Shown here piece by piece: positions 1 through 9,300 of a stretch of 64,000 nt of DNA (positions are counted from its first letter, which is position 1; every line of letters starts with the position of its first letter). The stretch spans positions 1 through 64,000 of the forward strand of contig NZ_FRCQ01000007.1 in NCBI RefSeq assembly GCF_900142965.1, given 5' to 3'. The notes beneath the pieces are model-generated. The model worked only from the letters and a program-made list of their open reading frames with translations. It made no database searches and was not told where the DNA came from. This DNA comes from Rhizobacter sp. OV335. Its GTDB lineage: Bacteria; Pseudomonadota; Gammaproteobacteria; Burkholderiales; Burkholderiaceae_C. A program made the position numbers and the translations under genes.

Positions 1-150
1 GGGGCCGACTCCACGAAGAAGATCGGCTTCGGGGGTGCATCGGCAAACTCCCTCCACTCACTTCGTTCGTTGTGGTCAGACAGTGCCGATGAGTCGGTCT
101 ACGAAGCGGGCTGCGCCCGCCACCCCCGAAGCCGATCTTCTTCGTCGCCC
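1..150. repeat. Nested inverted-repeat element, copy 1
   Basis: No gene is visible here. A perfect 23-bp inverted repeat (14-36 and 122-144) encloses a core containing CACTCACTTCGTTCGTTGTG at 55-74. The core extends to 78, and positions 55-78 recur as an exact 24-bp reverse complement at 426-449. The surrounding sequence (adenine-poor, with a GCGCAGC-like stretch next to CGCTTCGT) is also shared with 364-490 in inverted orientation, so 1-150 and 364-490 are two diverged, oppositely oriented copies of one element. No transposase or reading frame of coding character is present. The left end may continue outside the window. Confidence 0.7.
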
Positions 151-563
151 CAGAAATCGCCCCCAGCCCCTCCCGCCACCCGCCGCGCCGCGCTGCACCG
201 CCCGCTCTTGTTGGGGGGAAAAAGATTGAAGTGATCGACAAGCATGCGAGCGCCGGCACGCTTCGTCGGTCACTTCAATCTTTTTCCCCCCAACCAAAGC
301 TGCGGTGTCGGCAAAGGCGCGGGTGGGGAGGTTGTGGAGCGCCAATAGGGACGGGGCGCCGGAGCTGGCTGGTTTCATGGCCCGCGTGCGCAGCACGCTT
401 CGTGAACTGACTGTCGCCGAGTGTTTGACCACAACGAACGAAGTGAGTGACGGGAGTTTCGGCGACGGGCCATGAAGCCAGTCAGCGGAGGGCAGTCTTC
501 GCCCCGCCAGGGGCGAAGATCGCACCGTCCGGCGCGCCACAGCCTCCCCACCCGTGCCTTTGC
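151..563. repeat. Composite palindromic repeat R1, interrupted by a second element
   Basis: This copy starts with CAGAAATCGCCCCCAGCC, as does the one near 6869. It holds a perfect 24-bp inverted repeat (211-234 with 270-293) whose loop contains ATGCGAGCGCC, then a second hairpin formed by 311-343 and 531-563 (about 30 of 33 positions pair). The loop of the second hairpin is split by the inverted-repeat element at about 364-490, which is bounded by TTTCATGGCCCG and CGGGCCATGAAGCC. It lies just downstream of the SDR stop on the minus strand and could act as a transcription barrier. No gene is seen in it. Confidence 0.8.
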
Positions 564-582
564 AAGCGCGAACGCACGAGAA

Positions 583-1335
583 CTAATACGTCGATCGCCC
601 ACCCGTCAGGTCGAACACCGCCCCGGTGCTGAACGAGCACTCCGCCGACGACAACCACGCGATCATCGCCGCTGCCTCGTCGACCTCCAGGAAGCGCCCC
701 ATCGGGATCTTCGACAGCATGAAGTCGATGTGCGCCTGCGTCATCGTCTCGAAGATCGCGGTCTTGGCCGCGGCCGGCGCCACCGCGTTGACGATCACGC
801 CCTTTGTCGCCAGCTCCTTCGCGAGCGACTTCGTCAGCGCGATCAACCCGGCCTTCGATGCGCTGTAGTGCGAAGCGTTCGGATTCCCCTCCTTGCCGGC
901 CACCGACGCGATGTTGACGATGCGCCCGTAGCCGCGCCCGATCATGTGCGGCACCAGCGCCCTGCAGGTCAGGTACGGCGCGATCAGGTTCACCTCGATC
1001 ACGCGCCGCCATACCTCGGGTGCGAGCTCCCAGGTCGTGCCGTTGCCGCCGGTGATGCCGGCGTTGTTGACGAGGATGTCGACCTGGCCCCATTGCGCGA
1101 TCGCCGCATCAGCCGCTCGCCGCACGGAGGCCTCGTCGCTCAGCTCGACGATCTGCGCCGCGACCGGCCCGAGCGGGCGCAGCGCCTCGTTCGATCGTGC
1201 CAGCAGCGCTTCATCGATGTCCCACACGATCACCTTGGCGCCCGAGCGCAGCATCCGCTGCGCGGTCGCGTAGCCGATGCCCTGCGCACCGCCGGTGACG
1301 ATCGCGACACGACCGTCGAGGTCGATGCGGTTCAT
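583..1335 (-). CDS. SDR-family NAD(P)-dependent oxidoreductase
   Basis: A 250-residue classical short-chain dehydrogenase/reductase with the cofactor motif TGGAQGIG near residue 15, NNAG near 90, and an intact catalytic set: Ser in NIASVAG and YSASK. It resembles FabG-like and sugar-acid dehydrogenases; the substrate cannot be read from sequence. The ATG at 1335 overlaps the stop of the DenD-like gene by four bases (ATGA), so the two are translationally coupled. Next to a carbohydrate ABC importer, a role oxidising an imported sugar or sugar acid is likely, but that is inference. Confidence 0.88.
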   Translation of the reverse strand: MNRIDLDGRVAIVTGGAQGIGYATAQRMLRSGAKVIVWDIDEALLARSNEALRPLGPVAAQIVELSDEASVRRAADAAIAQWGQVDILVNNAGITGGNGTTWELAPEVWRRVIEVNLIAPYLTCRALVPHMIGRGYGRIVNIASVAGKEGNPNASHYSASKAGLIALTKSLAKELATKGVIVNAVAPAAAKTAIFETMTQAHIDFMLSKIPMGRFLEVDEAAAMIAWLSSAECSFSTGAVFDLTGGRSTY

Positions 1336-2351
1336 CGGGCCAGTCCCTTCAGCGCAGCCGCTCCGTCCGGCACCGCCTCGCAATCGGCGATGTACTGCCG
1401 GACGATGTCGGTGAAGCAGCCGTCGGGTTTCAGCCCGAGGTGGGCCGCACGCGCCGCATCGGCCGCCTTCGGCCAGTTGGCGACGATGCCGGCGATGCGC
1501 TCGTCGCTCTCGAAGCGCACCCGCTCGCGCACCGCGCGCCCGGCCACTTCCTCCAGCGCATCGAGCATCTGGCCGACGCAGACGTTCAGCGCCGGCAGGT
1601 TCATCGCGAGCCGGCCCTGGAAGGCTTCGCGGCTCGCCTCGTACACCGCGATCAGCCCCTCGACCGTGCGCGCCGGCGAGGCCACCGGGTGGCAGACGTT
1701 CGCCGACACCGGACACACCGCGTCTTCACCCGCCAGCGGCTCGCGGATGATCCCGGAGAAGAACGACGAGGCCGCGCCGTTCGGCCGGCCCGGGCGCACC
1801 GTCACCGTCATCAGCCGCGCGGCACGACCGTCGATGAAACCCTTGCGCGTGTAGTCGGCCAGCAGGTACTCGCACATCAGCTTGTGCGTGCCGTACGAGG
1901 TCTGCGGCGCCGGCAGCGTGTCGTCGCCCACGCGCGCCGGCAGCGGCACCGCGGCATCCGGCCCGAACACCGCGACCGAACTCGAGAACACCAGCCGCGG
2001 TACCGGCGCGCCGTGCTGCACCGTGCTGCGCAGCGCGTCGAACAGCGCGCGCGTGCTGTCGAGGTTGGAGCGCAGGCCGAGCTCGAAATCGGCCTCGCAT
2101 TCGCCCGACACCGCCGACGCAAGGTGGAACACGCCGTCGAACGGTTCGTCGCGCAGCGCAGCGCATTGCGCGAGCAGCGGGCCGGTGCGCGCCTTCACGC
2201 GGGAGTCGGCCAGCAGCTCGGTGCGCGGCGCGACCTGGTCGGCCAGCACCAGGGTCTCGATGCGTTGCCCGGCCAGCGTGTCGCGCGCGAGCAGGGCTTG
2301 CGCCAGCCGCGTTCCCACGAAGCCGGCACCGCCGGTGATCAGCAGTTTCAT
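1332..2351 (-). CDS. DenD-like NAD-dependent epimerase/dehydrogenase (D-erythronate dehydrogenase family)
   Basis: A 339-residue extended SDR. The N-terminal dinucleotide motif ITGGAGFVG follows an MKLL start, a serine-rich FSSSVAVFG strand supplies the catalytic Ser, and SYGTHK supplies the YxxxK pair. Length and the VRPGRPNGAASSFFSGI segment fit the D-erythronate dehydrogenase (DenD) family, which oxidises a four-carbon sugar acid at C2. The kinase and isomerase usually linked to that pathway are not in the window, so the exact substrate is open. I chose the MKLLITGG start over an upstream start because the fold begins there. It is divergent from the ABC importer genes across 192 bp. Confidence 0.82.
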   Translation of the reverse strand: MKLLITGGAGFVGTRLAQALLARDTLAGQRIETLVLADQVAPRTELLADSRVKARTGPLLAQCAALRDEPFDGVFHLASAVSGECEADFELGLRSNLDSTRALFDALRSTVQHGAPVPRLVFSSSVAVFGPDAAVPLPARVGDDTLPAPQTSYGTHKLMCEYLLADYTRKGFIDGRAARLMTVTVRPGRPNGAASSFFSGIIREPLAGEDAVCPVSANVCHPVASPARTVEGLIAVYEASREAFQGRLAMNLPALNVCVGQMLDALEEVAGRAVRERVRFESDERIAGIVANWPKAADAARAAHLGLKPDGCFTDIVRQYIADCEAVPDGAAALKGLAR

Positions 2352-2469
2352 GGCATGCCTCCCGCCGGGCAGCACGCCCGGCGCAACCCATCATGCGCGC
2401 ACAGCCCGGGCAAACGCGAGGAGGGGCAGCGCCGATTGACACGCCCGTGGGGTCGTCATACAACCCGCC

Positions 2470-2494
2470 TGCCCCATCGCATGCCGATGGGGCA
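2470..2494. promoter_or_regulatory. Perfect 10-bp inverted repeat in the divergent spacer
   Basis: TGCCCCATCG and its exact complement are separated by 5 nt, in the 192-bp spacer between the DenD-like gene (minus) and the ABC ATPase gene (plus), about 50 bp before the latter's ATG. It could be an operator for an unlinked regulator or an RNA hairpin in the transporter leader. No local regulator gene accompanies this module. Confidence 0.45.
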
Positions 2495-2543
2495 GCGCTG
2501 TCCCGACATCCGGGATTCGCACCACCTTGCAGAGGGACGACGC

Positions 2544-3617
<1,074 letters not shown>

Positions 3618-3676
3618 TGAGCTGATTCCTTCACGGTGCCGCAGTGCGCCGCTTCACAACTTGACAGGAGACAACG

Positions 3677-4993
3677 ATGAGTGACTTCGATCGCCGCAAG
3701 TTTCTGGAAGGGGCCGCTGGAGTGGCCGCGCTGGGCTCGGGTGCGCTGTGGACGCCGACCGCCGGCGCACAGACGCTCGCGTACAAGCCCGAGAAGGGCG
3801 CCAAGCTGCGCGTGCTGCGCTGGAGCCGCTTCGTGCAGGGTGACATCGAGGCGTACATGGTGAACGTCAGGAAGTTCACCGAGAAGACCGGCATCGAGGT
3901 GCGGGTCGACAACGAGGGCTGGGAAGACGTGCGGCCGAAGGCGGCCGTCGCGGCCAACACCGGTGCCGGGCCCGACATCATCCTGTCGACCAACGACGAC
4001 GCGAACCTGTACCCCGACAAGCTGCTCGACGTGACCGACCTGTGCGAGTACCTCGGCAAGAAATACGGCGGCTGGTACCCGGCCTGCGAGGCCTACCTGC
4101 GGCCCGACGGCAAGAAGTGGATCGGTGTCGCGCTCGGTGCGGCCGGCTCGCTGGTGGTGTACCGCGAGAGCCAGATGAAGGCGGCCGGTTTCGAGACGAT
4201 GCCGAAGGACACCGACGGCTTCCTGAAGCTCTACAAGGCGCTGGCCGCGAAGGGCACGCCGGGCGGCATGGCGCTGGGCAACGCGACCGGCGACAGCGGC
4301 TGGTGCCACTGGCTGCTGTGGGCCTTCGGCGGGGCGATGGTCGACAAGGACAACAAGGTGACGCTGGACAGCCCGGCCACATTGAAGGCGCTGGAGTACG
4401 CGAAGGAGCTGTACTCGAGCTTCGTGCCGGGCACGCTGTCGTGGCTGGACCCGAACAACAACAAGGCGTTTCTCGACGGGCAGATCAGCATCACCAACAA
4501 CGGCATCTCGGTGTATTACGCGGCGAAGAACTCGCCCGACCCGAAGCTGAAGGAGATGGCGGCCGACATCAACCATGCGGCCTTCCCGATCGGGCCGGTG
4601 GGCGTTCCGACCGAGTACCACCTGTTCTTCAACCAGATGATCTTCAAGTACACCAAGTACCCGCAGGCGGCCAAGGAGTTCCTGCGCTTCATGATGGAGC
4701 AGGAGCAGTTCGACCCGTGGCTGCAGGGCGGCGGCGGCTACGTCGCGCAGCCCTTGCGGGCGTACGAGAAGAGCGCGGTGTGGTCGGTCGACCCGAAGAA
4801 CACGCCGTACCGCGACAGCGTGAAGAACCTGCGGCCGGCGGGCTATGCGGGGCGGCTGGGCTATGCATCGGCCGGGGCGCTCGCGGACTTCATCGTGCCG
4901 AACATGGTGGCCGAGGCCGGCAGCGGCTCGAAGACACCGAAGGAGGCGATGGAGCGGGCGCAGAAACGCGCGGAACGCTACTACAAGGTCTGA
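3677..4993 (+). CDS. Carbohydrate ABC transporter substrate-binding protein, probable Tat export
   Basis: A 438-residue family 1 extracellular solute-binding protein. The N terminus SDFDRRKFLEGAAG with the following hydrophobic stretch is a twin-arginine (RRxFL) signal, unusual for a sugar-binding protein and suggesting folding before export. The body has the usual periplasmic signature, for example GAGPDIILS near 95-105 and a late NQMIFKYTKYP. It captures the substrate for the downstream permeases. Preceded by AGGAGACAACG. The ligand is not evident; association with a DenD-like dehydrogenase suggests a sugar, polyol or sugar acid. Confidence 0.93.
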   Translation: MSDFDRRKFLEGAAGVAALGSGALWTPTAGAQTLAYKPEKGAKLRVLRWSRFVQGDIEAYMVNVRKFTEKTGIEVRVDNEGWEDVRPKAAVAANTGAGPDIILSTNDDANLYPDKLLDVTDLCEYLGKKYGGWYPACEAYLRPDGKKWIGVALGAAGSLVVYRESQMKAAGFETMPKDTDGFLKLYKALAAKGTPGGMALGNATGDSGWCHWLLWAFGGAMVDKDNKVTLDSPATLKALEYAKELYSSFVPGTLSWLDPNNNKAFLDGQISITNNGISVYYAAKNSPDPKLKEMAADINHAAFPIGPVGVPTEYHLFFNQMIFKYTKYPQAAKEFLRFMMEQEQFDPWLQGGGGYVAQPLRAYEKSAVWSVDPKNTPYRDSVKNLRPAGYAGRLGYASAGALADFIVPNMVAEAGSGSKTPKEAMERAQKRAERYYKV

Positions 4994-5012
4994 TTCATCC
5001 AGGGGCTGAGCC

Positions 5013-5918
5013 GTGAAACTGATCGAGCGCTTCCAGAACAGCCGCAACGCCCTCGGCCTGGCCTTCATGCTGCCGGCCGCGGTGCTGTTGCTGTTGTTCC
5101 TGACCTACCCGCTCGGGCTGGGCACCTGGCTCGGCTTCACCGACGCGAAGATCGGCCGCGGCGGCTCGTGGATCGGCATCGACAACTTCGAGTTCCTGGT
5201 GGGCGACAGCGTCGCGCAGCTGGCGCTGTTCAACACGCTGTTCTACACGGTGATCGCGAGCATCCTGAAGTTCGTGCTCGGACTGTGGCTCGCGGTGCTG
5301 CTGAACAAGAACCTGCCGTTCAAGTCGTTCTTCCGCGCGGTGGTGCTGCTGCCGTGGATCGTGCCGACGGCGCTGTCGGCGATCGCCTTCTGGTGGATCT
5401 ACGACGCGCAGTTCTCGGTGATCAGCTGGGTGCTGATGAAGCTCGGCTGGATCGACCGGTATGTCGATTTCCTCGGCAACCCGTGGAACGCGCGCTTCTC
5501 GACCATCGTCGCCAACGTGTGGCGCGGCGTGCCCTTCGTCGCGATCTCGCTGCTGGCGGGGCTGCAGACGATCTCGCCGTCGTACTACGAAGCCTCGGCG
5601 ATCGACGGCGCGACGCCGTGGCAGCAGTTCCGCCACGTCACGCTGCCGCTGCTGTCGCCGATCATCGCGGTGGTGATGACCTTCTCGGTGCTGTTCACCT
5701 TCACCGACTTCCAGCTGATCTACGTGCTGACGCGTGGCGGCCCGCTGAACGCGACGCACCTGATGGCGACGCTCGCGTTCCAGCGTGCGATTCCCGGTGG
5801 GGCGCTGGGCGAGGGCGCGGCGCTGGCCACGCTGATGGTGCCGTTCCTGCTGGCGGCCATCATGTTCAGCTACTTCGGGCTGCAGCGGCGGGCGTGGCAG
5901 CAAGGGGGCGACAAGTGA
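5013..5918 (+). CDS. Carbohydrate ABC transporter permease 1 (MalF/UgpA type)
   Basis: A 301-residue inner-membrane permease with six predicted membrane spans beginning at about residue 15 (ALGLAFMLPAAVLLLLF). The EAA loop that contacts the ATPase is visible as YYEASAIDGATPWQQFRHVTLPLL near 190-213. Start ATG... here GTG/ATG choice: the frame begins at GTG in CCGTGAAACTG, giving MKLIERFQ. It sits 19 bp after the binding-protein gene and overlaps the next permease by four bases. Confidence 0.93.
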   Translation: MKLIERFQNSRNALGLAFMLPAAVLLLLFLTYPLGLGTWLGFTDAKIGRGGSWIGIDNFEFLVGDSVAQLALFNTLFYTVIASILKFVLGLWLAVLLNKNLPFKSFFRAVVLLPWIVPTALSAIAFWWIYDAQFSVISWVLMKLGWIDRYVDFLGNPWNARFSTIVANVWRGVPFVAISLLAGLQTISPSYYEASAIDGATPWQQFRHVTLPLLSPIIAVVMTFSVLFTFTDFQLIYVLTRGGPLNATHLMATLAFQRAIPGGALGEGAALATLMVPFLLAAIMFSYFGLQRRAWQQGGDK

Positions 5919-6805
5919 AGGCGGGGGTGAAAGACGCGCAGGACAAGCCCGATTCGCAGGGCATGGACTACCTGCAGACGCTGCCGCGGCGCTGGGTGAC
6001 GGTCTACATCCCGCTCGGCATCTTCGTGTTCGTGCTGCTGTTCCCGTTCTACTGGATGGTGGTGACCTCGTTCAAGCCGAACGAGGAGCTGCTGGCGCGC
6101 AACGGCAACCCGTTCTGGATCGTCAAGCCGACGCTCGCGCATTTCCACAAGCTGCTGTTCGAGACGGCGTACCCGGAGTGGCTGTGGAACACGGTGCTGG
6201 TGTCGGTGACGTCGACGATCCTGTCGCTGGTGGCCTCGGTGCTCGCGGCCTATGCGATCGAGCGGCTGCGCTTCCAGGGCGCGAAGCCGGCGGGGGCGGC
6301 GATCTTCCTGGCGTACCTGGTGCCGCCGTCGATCCTGTTCATTCCGCTGGCGGCGATCATCTTCCAGCTGGGGCTGTTCGACACACGCATGGCGCTGATC
6401 CTGTCGTACCCGACCTTCCTGATCCCGTTCAGCACCTGGCTGCTGATGGGCTACTTCCGCTCGATCCCGTACGAGCTGGAGGAATGCGCGCTGATCGATG
6501 GTGCGAGCCGCTGGCAGATCCTGATCAAGATCGTGCTGCCGCTGGCGGTGCCGGGGCTGATCTCGGCCGGGATCTTTGCGTTCACGCTGTCGTGGAACGA
6601 GTTCATCTACGCGCTGACCTTCATCTCGTCGTCGGAGATGAAGACGGTGCCTGTTGGCGTGATCACCGAGCTGGTGGAGGGCGACGTCTACCACTGGGGG
6701 TCGCTGATGGCGGGGGCGTTGCTGGGGTCGCTGCCGGTGGCGTTCATCTACTCGTTCTTTGTCGAGCACTATGTGTCGGGGATGACCGGTTCGGTGAAGG
6801 AGTAG
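5915..6805 (+). CDS. Carbohydrate ABC transporter permease 2 (MalG/UgpE type)
   Basis: A 296-residue permease with six membrane spans and the EAA loop ELEECALIDGASRWQILIK near 190. The GTG start overlaps the stop of permease 1 (GTGA), which implies translational coupling; an internal ATG at 5963 (MDYLQTL) is the alternative start. Together with the ATPase, binding protein and permease 1 it completes a CUT1 importer. The large hairpins of repeat R2 begin 17 bp after its stop and probably terminate the operon. Confidence 0.92.
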   Translation: MKAGVKDAQDKPDSQGMDYLQTLPRRWVTVYIPLGIFVFVLLFPFYWMVVTSFKPNEELLARNGNPFWIVKPTLAHFHKLLFETAYPEWLWNTVLVSVTSTILSLVASVLAAYAIERLRFQGAKPAGAAIFLAYLVPPSILFIPLAAIIFQLGLFDTRMALILSYPTFLIPFSTWLLMGYFRSIPYELEECALIDGASRWQILIKIVLPLAVPGLISAGIFAFTLSWNEFIYALTFISSSEMKTVPVGVITELVEGDVYHWGSLMAGALLGSLPVAFIYSFFVEHYVSGMTGSVKE

Positions 6806-6821
6806 GCAGGAGTTGTGTGCG

Positions 6822-7108
6822 GCGCGGCGGGTGAGGGGATGGGCTGGGGGCTCATGCCGAGGCGGTCTCAGAAATCGCCCCCAGCCCATCCCCTCACCCG
6901 CCGCGCAACACCGCCCGCTCTGGTTGGGGGAAAAGATTGAAGTGACCGACGAGCATGCGAGCGCCTGCACGCTCGTCGGTCACTTCAATCTTTTCCCCCA
7001 AACACGATGCGGCGGTGCCGCAAAGGCGCGGGCAGGGAGGCTGGGGAGCGCCAATCAGGGCGGGGCGCACCGACCGGCGAGCCCCAGCCTCCCTGCCTGC
7101 GCCTTTGC
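6822..7108. repeat. Composite palindromic repeat R2 (three hairpins)
   Basis: No gene is visible. Three long hairpins follow each other: a perfect 30-bp stem (6822-6851 with 6877-6906), a perfect 31-bp stem (6924-6954 with 6971-7001, 16-nt loop ATGCGAGCGCCTGCAC) and a 27-bp stem with one mismatch (7020-7046 with 7082-7108). The second and third correspond to those in R1, in the same orientation, so R1 and R2 are direct repeats bracketing the 583-6805 module. It lies between convergent genes and may act as a two-way terminator. It has no coding content, and no IS ends are recognisable. Confidence 0.88.
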
Positions 7109-7121
7109 TCGCAGGCAATAC

Positions 7122-8498
7122 TCAGCCAGTAGGATCCTGCCCCGCCTCATCCAGCCGCCGCCGCACCATGTTGATGTGGCTGCGCAGCGAGTACAGCTCG
7201 TCCGCATAGCTCAGCGGCACCGTCACGTTGCCGACCCGCGTTTCGATCTTGTCCAGCTCCGAGCGCAGCTCATCGTTCGGCCGCACGCCCTGCCCATCCT
7301 CCACCGCCCGCAGCTGCCCGTACCAGCGGAAGATCCGCGAGCGGATGCGGAACTGGTACAGCGGCGGCACCACGCGCGACATCGGGATCAGGATCGCGAC
7401 GATCGACACCAGCACCACCCACATGCGGTCGATCAGGTTGGCCAGCCAGAACGGCAGGTAGCGCTGCAGCAGCGGCGCGCCACTGGTGTAGAAGCGCTGC
7501 GCCTCGGCCGCCAGCGGCCGCTCGGTGCCGCGCGCGTTCGGAAAATCGCCCTTGCGCTGGAACCAGCCCGCCGGCCCGTGGATCTTCGCCGCCGCCTGCA
7601 CGAACAACTGGATCAGCGCCGGGTGCAGGTCCTCGCGCGCCACCAGCGTGGCGGTCGGGGCGATCAGCCGCACGTCGCCCGGCGGCACATCACCGGCCAG
7701 GTCGACCACGCCACGCGGCAGCAGCACCGGCGTCAGGAAGGCGAAGCGCCGCGAGTACGCATCGGCCTGCGCAAAGTCGAACAGCTTCACCCCCGGCGTC
7801 TGCAGCAGCATCTGCACCATCAGCGCCTCGGGCGCCGACGCGAACACGATCGCATCGGTCTCGCCGCCGAGGAACTTCACGACCGCGTCGGTCTGCTCGT
7901 CGTGCAGCAGCGTCATCGTCGCGGCATCGATGCGATTGGCATCGAGCAGCTTGCGCATCAGGTTGGGCGCGCCGCTGCCGCGCGCGCCGGAATCCACCTT
8001 CCAGCCCTGCTGCAGCTGCGCCAGGCTCGTCAGCGGCACGCCCTTCAGCAGCCGCTGCGCCGAATCCTCGCGGTAGAACAACCACACCGGCTCGAAGAAC
8101 AGGCTGCCCAGCGAATTGAGGTCTTCGTCGGCCGCGGCATTGGCGGCCGCGTTCTTGCGCGATTCGCCGGCACCGCCCTGCGTGAACGCGATGTCCACGC
8201 CCGAGGCCGGGTCGCGCAGCAGCTTCAGGTTCTCGGCCGCGCCATGCGTGCTGCGCAACTCCACCTGGATGCCGTAGCCCTTCAGGTACTCGGCATAGCG
8301 CTTGCCGAACTCGGCATAAGCGCCCTGCTCGACGCCGGTGGCCAGCACCACCTTGCGCGGCGGCGTCGGGTCGAGGAACCAGTAGGCGACCACCAGCAGC
8401 ACCAGGGTCAGGAAGACGAACGGGCCGGCGGTCGCCAGCAGGTCGCGGAACGACAGCAGCGTGTTGCGAAGGACTTTGGGCATGAGGCGTTGTTTCAT
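7122..8498 (-). CDS. TAXI-family TRAP-type solute-binding protein, membrane-anchored at both ends
   Basis: A 458-residue protein with an N-terminal membrane span (TAGPFVFLTLVLLVVAYWFL), a periplasmic TAXI-type binding domain starting KVVLATGVEQGAYAEFGKRYAEYL, then a second hydrophobic span near residue 355 (MWVVLVSIVAILIPM) and a helical C-terminal tail of about 90 residues. Ordinary TAXI binding proteins are ~320-residue soluble proteins, so this is the long, anchored variant, and no TRAP permease lies beside it; it may sense rather than transport. ATGs at 8498 and 8483 are both possible. It is divergent from the two-component genes across 79 bp, which suggests a link (inference). Confidence 0.85.
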   Translation of the reverse strand: MKQRLMPKVLRNTLLSFRDLLATAGPFVFLTLVLLVVAYWFLDPTPPRKVVLATGVEQGAYAEFGKRYAEYLKGYGIQVELRSTHGAAENLKLLRDPASGVDIAFTQGGAGESRKNAAANAAADEDLNSLGSLFFEPVWLFYREDSAQRLLKGVPLTSLAQLQQGWKVDSGARGSGAPNLMRKLLDANRIDAATMTLLHDEQTDAVVKFLGGETDAIVFASAPEALMVQMLLQTPGVKLFDFAQADAYSRRFAFLTPVLLPRGVVDLAGDVPPGDVRLIAPTATLVAREDLHPALIQLFVQAAAKIHGPAGWFQRKGDFPNARGTERPLAAEAQRFYTSGAPLLQRYLPFWLANLIDRMWVVLVSIVAILIPMSRVVPPLYQFRIRSRIFRWYGQLRAVEDGQGVRPNDELRSELDKIETRVGNVTVPLSYADELYSLRSHINMVRRRLDEAGQDPTG

Positions 8499-8577
8499 CA
8501 GCAGCCGGAACAATAGCGCCTGAATCGCCGCCGCGCGGGCGCGGTATGCTTTTTGTTGTGACTGACGTGGGCCCCTG

Positions 8578-9300
8578 ATGCGACTGCTGCTGGTGGAAGA
8601 CGACCCGATGATCGGCGAAAGCCTGCGCAATGCGCTGCGGCTCGAAGGCTTCGCCGTCGACTGGGTGCGCGACGCGACCGCGGCCGACGGCACGCTGGCG
8701 AGCGAGCGCTTCGACCTGGTGCTGCTCGACCTGGGCCTGCCGCCCGGGCGGGCGCCCGCCGGCGAGGGCACGGATGCGGGCGGGCTCGGCGTGCTGCGCG
8801 CGCTGCGCGCCCGCCACGACAGCACACCGGTCATCGTGCTGACCGCCCGCGACGGCGTCGGCGACCGCGTCGCCGGGCTCGACGCCGGCGCCGACGACTA
8901 CCTCGTGAAGCCCTTCGAACTCGATGAACTGAGTGCCCGCATGCGGGCCGTGCTGCGCCGCCACAGCGGCCGGGCACAGCCGCTGCTCAGCCACGGCGGC
9001 GTCACGATCGACCCGGCCACGCGCCAGGTGACGCGCGACGGCGTGCCGGTGCTGCTGTCGGCACGCGAGTTCGCGGTGCTCGAGGCCTTGATGCTGCGGC
9101 CCGGCGCGTTGCTGTCGCGCGCCCAGCTCGAAGACCGCCTCTACGGCTGGGGCGAAGAGATCGAGAGCAACGCCGTCTCGGTCTACATCCACCAGCTGCG
9201 GCGCAAGCTGGGGGCCGATTTCATCCAGAACATGCGCGGCGTCGGCTACTACGTCGGCACGCCGGGCGGCTCGGCCACACCACAGGCGGGCGGCGCTTGA
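8578..9300 (+). CDS. OmpR/PhoB-family response regulator (QseB/TctD-like)
   Basis: A 240-residue regulator. The receiver domain has the acidic pair D8/D9, phosphoacceptor D51, T89 and K111; a winged-helix DNA-binding domain follows (about 135-228) with the recognition segment SNAVSVYIHQLRRKLG. Between D51 and helix 3 there is an extra loop rich in Gly/Pro/Ala (about 57-69), roughly ten residues longer than in ordinary family members. Its stop overlaps the start of the kinase gene by four bases. Phosphorylated form presumably regulates genes of the divergent TAXI locus or others (inference). Confidence 0.93.
   Translation: MRLLLVEDDPMIGESLRNALRLEGFAVDWVRDATAADGTLASERFDLVLLDLGLPPGRAPAGEGTDAGGLGVLRALRARHDSTPVIVLTARDGVGDRVAGLDAGADDYLVKPFELDELSARMRAVLRRHSGRAQPLLSHGGVTIDPATRQVTRDGVPVLLSAREFAVLEALMLRPGALLSRAQLEDRLYGWGEEIESNAVSVYIHQLRRKLGADFIQNMRGVGYYVGTPGGSATPQAGGA

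Noticed and set aside
6822-7108. R2 as an insertion sequence
   Set aside because: No transposase, no target duplication recognised, and the length is under 300 bp with three hairpins; a non-coding repeat fits better.
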